47,797 nucleotides of DNA from Candidatus Peribacteraceae bacterium (GTDB lineage: Bacteria; Patescibacteriota; Gracilibacteria; Peribacterales; Peribacteraceae). The notes under the pieces were generated by a model. It was not told the origin of the DNA, made no database searches, and worked only from the letters and a program-made list of their open reading frames with translations. A program made the position numbers and the translations under genes. The stretch is from contig JALHMU010000001.1 of NCBI GenBank assembly GCA_022843885.1, forward strand, positions 1 through 47,797, given 5' to 3'. Below, in pieces: positions 16,099 through 24,487 of this stretch (its first letter is position 1; every line of letters begins with the position of its first letter).

Positions 16099-18765
16099 AT
16101 GCGAAAGAGACTTTTGTTCCTGTTGTTTCTTGCCTTGGTCCCTTGCGGAACATGGGCGGCAACCTATGAGAGTCCGAAAAAGCCCCCAATGTACTTCGAT
16201 CCACCGAATGGTTCGGTTGATCCAGAAGCGCATATTATGAGTACAGAACTCGGAGAATTGAATGCGAACGTGCAGGCAGTGCAGTGTGGAGGATGGATCG
16301 ATGACAGCATGGCGGCGTGGGGTGACATCATCGAGAGCAGCATGGAATTTCCTGGCCGTAGCGTGAAACCGTTCGAAAATATTGCGACGGGCATGGGCGG
16401 ACGATGGGGTTTTAGTTATCCGGACAATGCCTATGGCTTCATGTCATCGTGCGATCCACATGACCAACAATTCAACCCGGATCGTCTTTGCTTAATCGCG
16501 GAAGGAACTGCCACACCAGAACAATGTCGTCAGTTGTATGAATATTGGCTGAGCAAAGCACAAGATCCGCCACAGGAATTTTGTGACGACGGCACGGCCA
16601 TTCCGACCTGTTATCAGGACACAGAAGACTGCACCGGTTCCGAATGCCGCACGCCGTTACGTCCGATGTTCCAAGTTGATTGTGATCCGAACGGTGGTGT
16701 GAATGTCACGCGTATCGTGAGTTCGTTCTATCGGCACTACATCACAGATGATCTGAATGCGGGTGCAGAAGTCTGGAGTGAAGGGGAAAACCAAGTCGTG
16801 AAAGCCGACTGTTATGAATACTACGATGAGCAGGATGCGCGTTTTGTCCCTGCAACACCCGATCAAAAACGTTGCGAACTTGTAGAAACCGATGAAAGCG
16901 ATGGAGGAACACCGGAATGGATTACGTTGGCTTCCAAAGAAAACTTTTTTCCTGCTGTCGATCAAAATCAATTCAATCACGAACCTGGTGAGCGCGGAAT
17001 TTTGTCTCCATGGTTCCCAGATACGAAAACGAATATCGCATTCCTCGATACTGCAACCGCAAAAAAGGAGGCAGAGGATGCGGGAGAAGAATATGACGAA
17101 CCGGATATGGAGAAGTTGCTCAGCTATAAACCGAAATCCGAAATTCGCGTGTCTAGCGGCAGTACCAATGGCAAATACCACGTCGATAGTTTTGATGATG
17201 CGACAGATCCAGATAATCCGAACAGCGGCAACCGTGAGATCGTGCGATGGTGGCAAGAACAGGAGCGCCGTTTGCTCAAGATCACGCACGCACCATCCAT
17301 TCGCCTCGTCATTCCCGCACGCTTTGCCACCGGTCTCGACCCTGATGATCCGCTTATTCAGATTGCTGCCGGTGTTCCGAATCAGCCGAAAGGTTTCGTG
17401 GAATTGGAACTCCGTGCAAACAGTGATGACTTTGGTCGACTACTCGATTCATTGCACCGTTCGTGGATCTTGCCTATCGAAGAAGTCAGAATCCCCGTAC
17501 TCGTTCCGATTGTCTCTGAAGCAGAGCTCGATAACATCATTCTGGAATGGAAACTGTGGGGTACACGGTACGACCGCATGGACGATGCTGAGCCATTTAT
17601 CGAACGTTTCGAATCATATAAAAATCAGGTCAATCGTGTGCGACTATTGCGTGAAGCATTGGCGCATTATTTATCGGATGTACTCAACACGCAGCAAGAA
17701 CTCCGAGGATTCTTCGCAAATTGGTACATTCAAAATGCGGAACGATTGCAACTCTGGAATCAGAACGTGTCCGATCGTCAGGAAGTTGCCTATCGCTGGC
17801 GTGAGATCAGTAAAATTTTGATCGATACGCATGATGGTTGCGAATTGCAGTGGTGCTCCAATGCTCGGTACACCGCGCCGATCTATTCCTTGCTCGATCC
17901 CTGGATGCCGGACCGTCCAAGCTTGAAAGGCCTCTCGGAAAATGAAGACTATGTTCTTCCAGATTGGGGCGTGCCACCAGACATTTCCGCCGATTTCTCT
18001 GATCTCACGATCGATGCAGATTCCATGCCGCTTCCTGTGCTTGATGTGACGCAAATCAAAGTACGTTTGCCACATCCTCCAACGGAATCAGGCTTCACCG
18101 GAGATGTGAACGATCTTCCGCAAAACATTCCAACAATTCCGGACGATCAACTCCTCCCTGTCACGGATATTTTCGGCGGTCTCGCACTTCCGCAGGTACA
18201 TCTGCCTGATAACGCAAAGCTCATCGACGAACCACCACCACCCGGAGACTTCGGTCGTGTATATGACGTCCTTGATACGATTCGATTCACACTGGAACAA
18301 GCACAGCAAAACTACTGTGAGTTTACGCGCAGCATCGAAGCACAGAAGGACGGCGAAGATGAGCAAAGTCGTCAGTTCCGCAAGATCGTCCACACCGAAT
18401 TCGATTTGCGTGAACGTGTTGGACGATTGTTTGCCCGCCGCGCACCACTCTGGAAGGAGGATTACATGGGCCGCGGTCAGCGCATTGCGACAGCGGAAGA
18501 TCCCCGAGGAGTGGGCCCTGTCTGTGACGGACCGGATTGCATCAAACTCCCTCCGGAAAAATACACGACGTTCCGTTGGCACATCGAAATCACGCCAGGT
18601 CCGCAATTCATGTTCCAGCAAAAGGCAAATGAAGTTCGCGGTGATACAACGCCATTTGAAGAATGGGACAATCCATACGACAATATCCCCATCAAAAGTC
18701 TGAGAAAAATTCTGACCCCGATCGCACCCGTTCAGAACGACTTGTCCGTTCCGCGTACACCATGA
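16099..18765 (+). CDS. Exported cysteine-rich protein A of the five-gene operon (unknown)
   Basis: An 888-residue protein with a Sec signal peptide (1-20, cleavage after TWA). The mature part contains 16 cysteines, most in the first 260 residues, which suggests several disulfides. A mid-region with PSIRLVIPARFATG and long charged helices (about 440-580) is followed by a proline- and aspartate-rich stretch (about 610-700) and a C-terminal helical part with one more cysteine pair. No transmembrane helix follows the signal, so it is probably secreted or surface-associated. I do not recognise a family. TATGCT (16085-16090) lies 8 nt before the ATG, and it overlaps the next gene by ATGA. Confidence 0.8.
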   Translation: MRKRLLFLLFLALVPCGTWAATYESPKKPPMYFDPPNGSVDPEAHIMSTELGELNANVQAVQCGGWIDDSMAAWGDIIESSMEFPGRSVKPFENIATGMGGRWGFSYPDNAYGFMSSCDPHDQQFNPDRLCLIAEGTATPEQCRQLYEYWLSKAQDPPQEFCDDGTAIPTCYQDTEDCTGSECRTPLRPMFQVDCDPNGGVNVTRIVSSFYRHYITDDLNAGAEVWSEGENQVVKADCYEYYDEQDARFVPATPDQKRCELVETDESDGGTPEWITLASKENFFPAVDQNQFNHEPGERGILSPWFPDTKTNIAFLDTATAKKEAEDAGEEYDEPDMEKLLSYKPKSEIRVSSGSTNGKYHVDSFDDATDPDNPNSGNREIVRWWQEQERRLLKITHAPSIRLVIPARFATGLDPDDPLIQIAAGVPNQPKGFVELELRANSDDFGRLLDSLHRSWILPIEEVRIPVLVPIVSEAELDNIILEWKLWGTRYDRMDDAEPFIERFESYKNQVNRVRLLREALAHYLSDVLNTQQELRGFFANWYIQNAERLQLWNQNVSDRQEVAYRWREISKILIDTHDGCELQWCSNARYTAPIYSLLDPWMPDRPSLKGLSENEDYVLPDWGVPPDISADFSDLTIDADSMPLPVLDVTQIKVRLPHPPTESGFTGDVNDLPQNIPTIPDDQLLPVTDIFGGLALPQVHLPDNAKLIDEPPPPGDFGRVYDVLDTIRFTLEQAQQNYCEFTRSIEAQKDGEDEQSRQFRKIVHTEFDLRERVGRLFARRAPLWKEDYMGRGQRIATAEDPRGVGPVCDGPDCIKLPPEKYTTFRWHIEITPGPQFMFQQKANEVRGDTTPFEEWDNPYDNIPIKSLRKILTPIAPVQNDLSVPRTP

Positions 18766-19499
18766 TCCGCACTCGATCACTTCTCTTGGCATTGATATTG
18801 CTCATGACGTGGGTCACACCGACGTATGCGCAACCGACTCCTGATACCTGCAAAACACAAATTGCAGATCGCATGCAGCTTCTGCAGTACGAATATCGTC
18901 GCGTTGTCTTCGGTAGCACCGGTAGTTCATTGTTTGACGGCAAAGCTGCCGTACTCAAAACAGGCGGCGTATTCAGCGGCGGCACGGTCTATGACTACCG
19001 CGATATCCCCGGCATCTTCGGCACCAAGCATCGCATGACATCGGAACTGATCGATCCTGCCACGGAATCGTATCGTGTTTTCCGCTGCAAGCTCCTCAAC
19101 ATGTGCGATGCCGTGACACAAAATATCCACGGACAACCCGGTCAGGTTCATCATTTGGGCTGCCCAATAGAAAGCGTGGAATATTTCGATCAGTGTGATT
19201 TTTCGGACGAAAATACCCAAGTCGATGCGCAGGACGTGATCGAATTCTGCGCGACCGCAGTCGCCGATACGCTTCAAGCTGAGAAGCAAGCACTCAAGCT
19301 CGCCGTGGCGTACGACTCCGGATATCGATCACTCGTGCAAGTAGCAGGCATGTTCGATTTCTTCCTGAAAGAATTCGCAAAGAGCGCGTTCTTGCCGATG
19401 CAACAAATGGTCGCCTTGCTCGGGAAACTGCATCAGATTCCATGTTTCCTCCCACATTGCGATCTTCCCCCTGACTCCGTCCTCGATCCACCAGAATGA
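18762..19499 (+). CDS. Exported cysteine-rich protein B of the five-gene operon (unknown)
   Basis: A 245-residue protein with a signal peptide (cleavage after TYA, about 23) and eight cysteines in the mature part, an even number that could form four disulfides. The central part (about 35-90) is glycine- and tyrosine-rich; a helical section (about 165-225) follows and the chain ends in a cysteine-containing loop with PHCDLPP. No family is recognised. Both ends overlap neighbours by ATGA, so translation is coupled to A and C. The upstream overlapping frame was rejected in favour of the ATG at 18762 because the signal peptide begins there. Confidence 0.8.
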   Translation: MIRTRSLLLALILLMTWVTPTYAQPTPDTCKTQIADRMQLLQYEYRRVVFGSTGSSLFDGKAAVLKTGGVFSGGTVYDYRDIPGIFGTKHRMTSELIDPATESYRVFRCKLLNMCDAVTQNIHGQPGQVHHLGCPIESVEYFDQCDFSDENTQVDAQDVIEFCATAVADTLQAEKQALKLAVAYDSGYRSLVQVAGMFDFFLKEFAKSAFLPMQQMVALLGKLHQIPCFLPHCDLPPDSVLDPPE

Positions 19500-20311
19500 A
19501 CGCCCTGATTCCGTACTACCATCGGTATTTGGCGCTCATGAAACGGCGCCTTGGGTTGGAACCACGTGTTGCAGCATTCCTTTTATCGATCGCAGTTATT
19601 GCGGGCGTTACAGCTGGTGCGTGGATTGCAGCCACTGTCATTCGTGTCACGATTTTTGATGCGCGTGAAGCAGTGGACGTCGACCAATCGCTCGCATGTA
19701 GCGGGAAAGACACGCCATTTGCAGACATGACCGATTTCGAGGTCATCCGTCAGTACTATCAGCTACAAGTCTTTAACATGCTCAATGAACAAGAGAAGAT
19801 TGTTCTTGAGACTGCGGGACAATGTAATGCCATTGATGCCGCCGGATTCCTACCGACATCTTCTCTCAATGGCTTTGCACAAACGCTCCCCGGTTGGCGC
19901 GGCGATATTACATTTGCATCCTTTGAGCCTGTTCTTCTGGAGTTCGCACGCGCCTACGAATGTAAGTTGCAAGAACTCATTGCCAACGCACGCGTTACCG
20001 TCTTAGAAGGTGATGACCTTCCCGATGAAGAACCGCCGGAAACCTACGATCAAGTCGAGTCACGCGTGAATACGTACGTACAAAAACTCGAAGAAGAAAA
20101 GACACAAAGTCGTGTCGCATTCGACCGCACCATGAACACTATTCGGTCATTCCAGATGTCCGCACCCATCATCAAAGAGTTGAAGTGTCTGCAGCTAGAA
20201 TCGATCGATTTACGCAATGCCATGAGCCTCCTCTCCGATGCATCGAGTTGTATGCCGCGTATCTGGGATGCTGTGACGTCACTCCATGAACGTGCCCCCG
20301 AAGAAGAATGA
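19496..20311 (+). CDS. Membrane-anchored protein C of the five-gene operon (unknown)
   Basis: A 271-residue protein with a basic cytoplasmic N-terminus (about 1-24), one transmembrane helix (about 25-50) that is probably uncleaved, and an external domain. The external part is largely helical, with five cysteines and an acidic coiled-coil-like stretch (about 175-225). It is the only member of the operon that appears to be a bitopic membrane protein, so it may anchor the other four (inference). No known family is recognised. It overlaps B and D by ATGA. Confidence 0.8.
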   Translation: MNALIPYYHRYLALMKRRLGLEPRVAAFLLSIAVIAGVTAGAWIAATVIRVTIFDAREAVDVDQSLACSGKDTPFADMTDFEVIRQYYQLQVFNMLNEQEKIVLETAGQCNAIDAAGFLPTSSLNGFAQTLPGWRGDITFASFEPVLLEFARAYECKLQELIANARVTVLEGDDLPDEEPPETYDQVESRVNTYVQKLEEEKTQSRVAFDRTMNTIRSFQMSAPIIKELKCLQLESIDLRNAMSLLSDASSCMPRIWDAVTSLHERAPEEE

Positions 20312-22224
20312 GATTCCTTTTGAAACCATCACGGGCATTGCTTCTCTCAGCCATTCTCCTGGCTGCGACAGCGTCACATGCGTCAGCCAGTTGGGGCGAG
20401 GTCTATTTCAACTTCTACAACGCTGCAAAAGAAGAGGCACAGTTCCAATCGGATCTTTCTCCGGAACTGATGGAATACGTGCTCTCGACCATGAACAATA
20501 ATCAGAATAATCCGATGACTCTTTCCGCATCCGACGTGCAGGCCGCACTTCGTGGAGAATTCTTCACGCTTTGCCAGAACCAATCTGAAACATACACATT
20601 GTCGCAATGTACCCAGATCAACGAAGACATTCGGTACCTCGTGCAAAGTGAGAAGGAAATTCAAGCGCTCGCAGATGATCTCCTCACAATTGCAAACAGC
20701 TCGGAGCTCGTCGCAGGTGATGAGGCACATCGTCCCAATTCCTTCGGCGTGCAGACCGCTGCTTTCTCTGTTATTTGGACAGGTACGGGCGCCAGCACAC
20801 TGCAATGGCCGGAAGACGATGCCGTGCAAGATGCGTGGGACAATCTTGAGCAGGCTCTTCAAAGCGAAGGCAGCAACATCGAAAAAGTTGTGGCGCGATT
20901 CCACTTCGGACTGTTCCGCATCCTGCGTGAAGAACAAGCAGGGTGGACGGAACTGGAACCATATGGCGATCAAGTACGCTCGGCGCTGGAAGAGCTCGCA
21001 AACGTACTCGATATCACGCAAGACAATGTCGGCAAAGAAGATCTGGGTGAATACGCAACGCCGACAGTGTCCACTGTCAAAAACATTGCGGTCTGGGCAC
21101 GAGAAGACGATATCGGATTAAATTTTATCTACCCCGAACATCAGCCCCGTTTCTCCGTCGAGATTCCCCGCGCCTATCCGATCTACTATTCCGGTGGCAC
21201 GCTGACTGGCGGCACAATTCTTTCCTATCCGTATCGGTACAATGCAGAAGAGCTTCCTGAGCTCTCGGAAGAGAACGTGCGCAAAAACTTAGCGAGCCCT
21301 TTGTGTAGCCGTATTTCCGGTGCACACGGATATCTCTGTCGCTCGGTCGAAGATGCATCCAAAAACTGTCCGACTGTTCCGGACAATGACTTCGCCATTC
21401 ATCTCATCACCTGCGGTGAGCGCGAAACGATCATCAACCCGGGCATCACTGTGTGCTCGGGCGCCAACTTGATGTCGCAGTTTGATGTACGGCTGAACGG
21501 ACAAGTGGTGAAGCCTGCGCCAGGACAAAATCTTGAAGTCTGCACGCCGGGTACATTCACCACGTTCGATAGTAGCTTCGTGACAAACAGCTGCTTCGTT
21601 GGATTCTGCTTGAAGCAATCGTTCAATGAACACAGTTTGGTCGGCGGGCGAAATCCCATTGCCGTTATGGAATCCACATCACCGTATTTGAGTTGCATGC
21701 GCCCCGATCCACAACTTGGCATGCTCGGAGAATTACCTCCGGTTGCCGCGACGGTTCTGCCTCAATACATCGGACACTTTGCGGTCCAAGCATTCGATCA
21801 TGAACAATGCGAGCGCACTGGTTCGCCTCCAGGCGTATCGGGCGTGTGTAAGTATCGTTCCAATCGCACGTTCGCGATGCCGTTCCTCAGTTTCCTCGCC
21901 TCACCGCTCAATGAAGGTCAACAAGCGCTGACAGATCAAGCACAGGCATTCTTGAAAGATGCTGCCACGGCAATCGGCCAGCAGTATGCGGTGAACCAAG
22001 CCGTGCCGGTCTACGAGAAGCTCATCAAATCACTCGCACAAGGTGTGAATGCAATCTCCGATGTCATTCTTGAACTGCAAGACGCGCCACTCTCAACGGT
22101 GGCATGTCCGTGGAGCGGCACATTATGTAACACGCAATGTAACGACGGATTCGATAACGACGGTGATGGCAAAGCTGACTTAGAAGATGACACCTGCGAA
22201 ACGATCCAAACTCCATTCGAATGA
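20308..22224 (+). CDS. Exported cysteine-rich protein D with a C-terminal calcium-binding-like motif (unknown)
   Basis: A 638-residue protein with a signal peptide (about 1-27). The N-terminal third is helical; the rest has 17 cysteines in total, spaced through a probable disulfide-rich region (about 335-520). Near the C-terminus, after the sequence TLCNTQC, comes NDGFDNDGDGKADLEDD, an aspartate/glycine-rich loop of the EF-hand or thrombospondin type 3 kind, flanked by cysteines. Such loops usually bind calcium in surface proteins. No overall family is recognised. It overlaps C and E by ATGA. Confidence 0.8.
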   Translation: MRFLLKPSRALLLSAILLAATASHASASWGEVYFNFYNAAKEEAQFQSDLSPELMEYVLSTMNNNQNNPMTLSASDVQAALRGEFFTLCQNQSETYTLSQCTQINEDIRYLVQSEKEIQALADDLLTIANSSELVAGDEAHRPNSFGVQTAAFSVIWTGTGASTLQWPEDDAVQDAWDNLEQALQSEGSNIEKVVARFHFGLFRILREEQAGWTELEPYGDQVRSALEELANVLDITQDNVGKEDLGEYATPTVSTVKNIAVWAREDDIGLNFIYPEHQPRFSVEIPRAYPIYYSGGTLTGGTILSYPYRYNAEELPELSEENVRKNLASPLCSRISGAHGYLCRSVEDASKNCPTVPDNDFAIHLITCGERETIINPGITVCSGANLMSQFDVRLNGQVVKPAPGQNLEVCTPGTFTTFDSSFVTNSCFVGFCLKQSFNEHSLVGGRNPIAVMESTSPYLSCMRPDPQLGMLGELPPVAATVLPQYIGHFAVQAFDHEQCERTGSPPGVSGVCKYRSNRTFAMPFLSFLASPLNEGQQALTDQAQAFLKDAATAIGQQYAVNQAVPVYEKLIKSLAQGVNAISDVILELQDAPLSTVACPWSGTLCNTQCNDGFDNDGDGKADLEDDTCETIQTPFE

Positions 22225-23669
22225 AACTTCGATATCTTCTCCTTCCGGCCCTCCTCCTTCCGCAGCTTGCACTCGCCGCGGACCCACCACCGATTTCGCG
22301 CTTCACGGAACAGATCATCGATCGCGCGTTCGTCGGTACGCAATATGTCGAAGGCATTGCTGAAATCGATAACTGCGAAGATTTCGGCGTAAAAGACAAC
22401 GCACTCATGCTGGCAGGCACGTACATCGGCACATTCATCGATACCGACACACTGCTCACGCGTCAGGCGGAATCACTCAAGAGTATGACAGTCTGTCAGC
22501 GATACGATTTGTATCTCATCGAACGTCAATTACGAAGCATGCAAGACCGCATCGGTGAACTTGCGAACAGCTGCAATGTCGTGGGCTTGAAAACGCTCGC
22601 CCAAGTGCATCAATTCTTGGCAGAAGGATATAAGTCCGTCATGCAAGGCGGACTCGATCCGATCTATACCGACTTCCGACTCCGTCCCGGATATTTCTGG
22701 TTCGGTGATCAGCCCAGTCCGGAGGCCGAAGTATGCCCATTTACAACCGATTACGCTGTCCCCGCGATCGTGAAGCAAGATGATGAAGTATGGAGCTATG
22801 GTTGTGACATCGAAAAGCTCGATTTCATCCTGGATCAAGACATTCCGGAAACATTGCGCAGCGAAGCGGAGCAAGAACGAGTAAAGAAAGAGAAGGCAGA
22901 ATCGGTGAGCCAGGTTCTGTTCGATCAGCTCTTCCAATTCGAACAAATTTTCGCGGATCTGCTCCGTCAAATTCGCGGACCGGATGCCAATGTTCCGACG
23001 CCCCCTGAACAGGTCTTTTCAAACGGTCATCGCGTCATCCAAGGCTGCCGCGAGAACACGGATGAAATCCTGAAAGTGAGCACATGGAATCGAGAAGATA
23101 TTCCGGTCGGTGTCGGACTCACGCCAACATATGACGGCTTCTCCATTTACAAAAATGCCTTCGCAATTCTACGTGATTTCACACGTGCTCGTTCCACCTT
23201 CGGATCTGAGCGACCGTTGCCGGAATGGATCAACACGCAAACAGGAACATTCGTTCCGATGTTCCCCAACGCCGGATTCATGGATGGTTGGAGAGGTGCC
23301 ACTGCAGAACAAGATCGTCGTAGCGCCATCCTGAAAGCAGCCAATGCCGATGCCGTGCAGAAGATGCTCGACATTGCCAAGCCACTGCGCAGTGCGGTGC
23401 TGAAATTCGGTTACATCAGTTCCTTCCCAAAGCCAGATTCTGAAGAAAAAATTCCATTCTTTGCGAGCTACGTGCGTGACGTCGCCTACTTCCTCCGACG
23501 CTCTTGTATTTACAGCGCCTGCACACCATTGCTCGATAACATTCTCCGTCGCACCGTTGATCCAAGTTGCTTCCCATACGGTTCGCAACAGGACATCCGT
23601 TGCGCACATTACAAGTGTTTGGATTTGGAACGCCCGGACGAGTGCCCGGCCGACGAGTGGAATCCATAA
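22221..23669 (+). CDS. Exported cysteine-rich protein E of the five-gene operon (unknown)
   Basis: A 482-residue protein with a signal peptide (cleavage near residue 19-20 after LALA) and twelve cysteines in the mature part. A helical section (about 75-150) is followed by a tyrosine-rich segment, a charged helix (about 210-250) and a C-terminal cluster of six cysteines within about 60 residues, ending in DECPADEWNP. No family or catalytic motif is recognised. It is the last gene of the ATGA-coupled run; a weak hairpin follows the stop. Confidence 0.8.
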   Translation: MKLRYLLLPALLLPQLALAADPPPISRFTEQIIDRAFVGTQYVEGIAEIDNCEDFGVKDNALMLAGTYIGTFIDTDTLLTRQAESLKSMTVCQRYDLYLIERQLRSMQDRIGELANSCNVVGLKTLAQVHQFLAEGYKSVMQGGLDPIYTDFRLRPGYFWFGDQPSPEAEVCPFTTDYAVPAIVKQDDEVWSYGCDIEKLDFILDQDIPETLRSEAEQERVKKEKAESVSQVLFDQLFQFEQIFADLLRQIRGPDANVPTPPEQVFSNGHRVIQGCRENTDEILKVSTWNREDIPVGVGLTPTYDGFSIYKNAFAILRDFTRARSTFGSERPLPEWINTQTGTFVPMFPNAGFMDGWRGATAEQDRRSAILKAANADAVQKMLDIAKPLRSAVLKFGYISSFPKPDSEEKIPFFASYVRDVAYFLRRSCIYSACTPLLDNILRRTVDPSCFPYGSQQDIRCAHYKCLDLERPDECPADEWNP

Positions 23670-23671
23670 AA

Positions 23672-23698
23672 AGAGGAGCTCCTTATCGGAGTTTATTA
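23672..23698 (+). terminator. Possible weak terminator after the five-gene operon
   Basis: AGCTCC and GGAGTT form a 6-bp stem with a G-T pair and a TTATC loop, followed by the short AT-rich sequence TATTA. It is weaker than the two clear terminators in this window. Confidence 0.3.
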
Positions 23699-23764
23699 GG
23701 AACATAAGCATCGAAAAGAAATAAAATGAAGAACTCAGATATCCAAATCTGCTAAGATTTTCTC

Positions 23765-23947
23765 ATGAAAATGCTTTTTACAATTATGGGATGGGTGGGC
23801 ATCGTAGTTTTGGAAATTTTTGACTGGGACAATCCTACTCATTACGGTCGAAAACCCGATGAGGAGGCAGTTATCATTGTTGGTGTCATTACAATAACTA
23901 TCACGATAATCATCGTTTCTGCTGTAGTGTATTCTTATCTCTTCTAA
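23765..23947 (+). CDS. Small AT-rich membrane protein
   Basis: A 60-residue protein with two hydrophobic helices (about 1-19 and 36-58), the second almost only Ile, Val and Thr, separated by a charged loop. It lies in a stretch (about 23690-24480) that is visibly more AT-rich than its neighbours and uses AT-ending codons more freely. TAAGAT (23753-23758) lies 6 nt before the ATG. No family is recognised; a recent or fast-evolving acquisition is possible. Confidence 0.5.
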   Translation: MKMLFTIMGWVGIVVLEIFDWDNPTHYGRKPDEEAVIIVGVITITITIIIVSAVVYSYLF

Positions 23948-24024
23948 TGATTTGAGCACCTTGGCGGAACTTATATTGAATCGGTATATTTGACAAAATA
24001 TAAATTAAGTTATAATTTGCATAT

Positions 24025-24372
24025 ATGCTGCAACCGTTTGATGATCGAAGTCCTGGAAATCGGCAAAAGGAAATTGTGCATTCTCAAAGGGAAATGGATC
24101 CTCACTTAAAGGAAGTTCTTGATTCAGCAACATCAGATCATGTTTTTGATAGAGGAACAGGAATGTATGAAATGCTTATTACAAGTCTGGAGCATCACTT
24201 GAAAAACCCAAAAAATGCTCCATTTGTGTCTAAAATTCTGAATGCATTAGTTGAACTGAGAGACAGAGTAAAAATTGATCCTCTTCGCGCTAAAACTCGA
24301 AGGGAATTGCGAAAAGTCGATCCTCTATTGAATGATATTCTTGGTCCAAGAGGACCGATGGAGTTGGAGTAA
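24025..24372 (+). CDS. Hypothetical helical protein in an AT-rich patch
   Basis: A 115-residue, mostly helical, charged protein with no signal peptide or membrane helix. No family is recognised. A perfect TATAAT (24011-24016) lies exactly 8 nt before the ATG, in the same position as the hexamers of many other genes here, which supports expression as a leaderless mRNA. Codon usage is more AT-rich than in flanking core genes. It stands alone between the small membrane gene and dnaE. Confidence 0.6.
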   Translation: MLQPFDDRSPGNRQKEIVHSQREMDPHLKEVLDSATSDHVFDRGTGMYEMLITSLEHHLKNPKNAPFVSKILNALVELRDRVKIDPLRAKTRRELRKVDPLLNDILGPRGPMELE

Positions 24373-24487
24373 TTTTAGAGCTCCTTGTTGGACATTATCC
24401 AGCATTTTTCGATTAACTACTATGTTTCCTGAAAAAGCCCAAAATCGGCCCGTAACGCGTCAGGTATTCTGCTAGACTCGAAATCCC

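Noticed and set aside
24389..24415. Terminator before dnaE at the TGGA/TCCA hairpin with TTTTT
   Set aside because: Only a 4-bp stem is visible, too weak to call.
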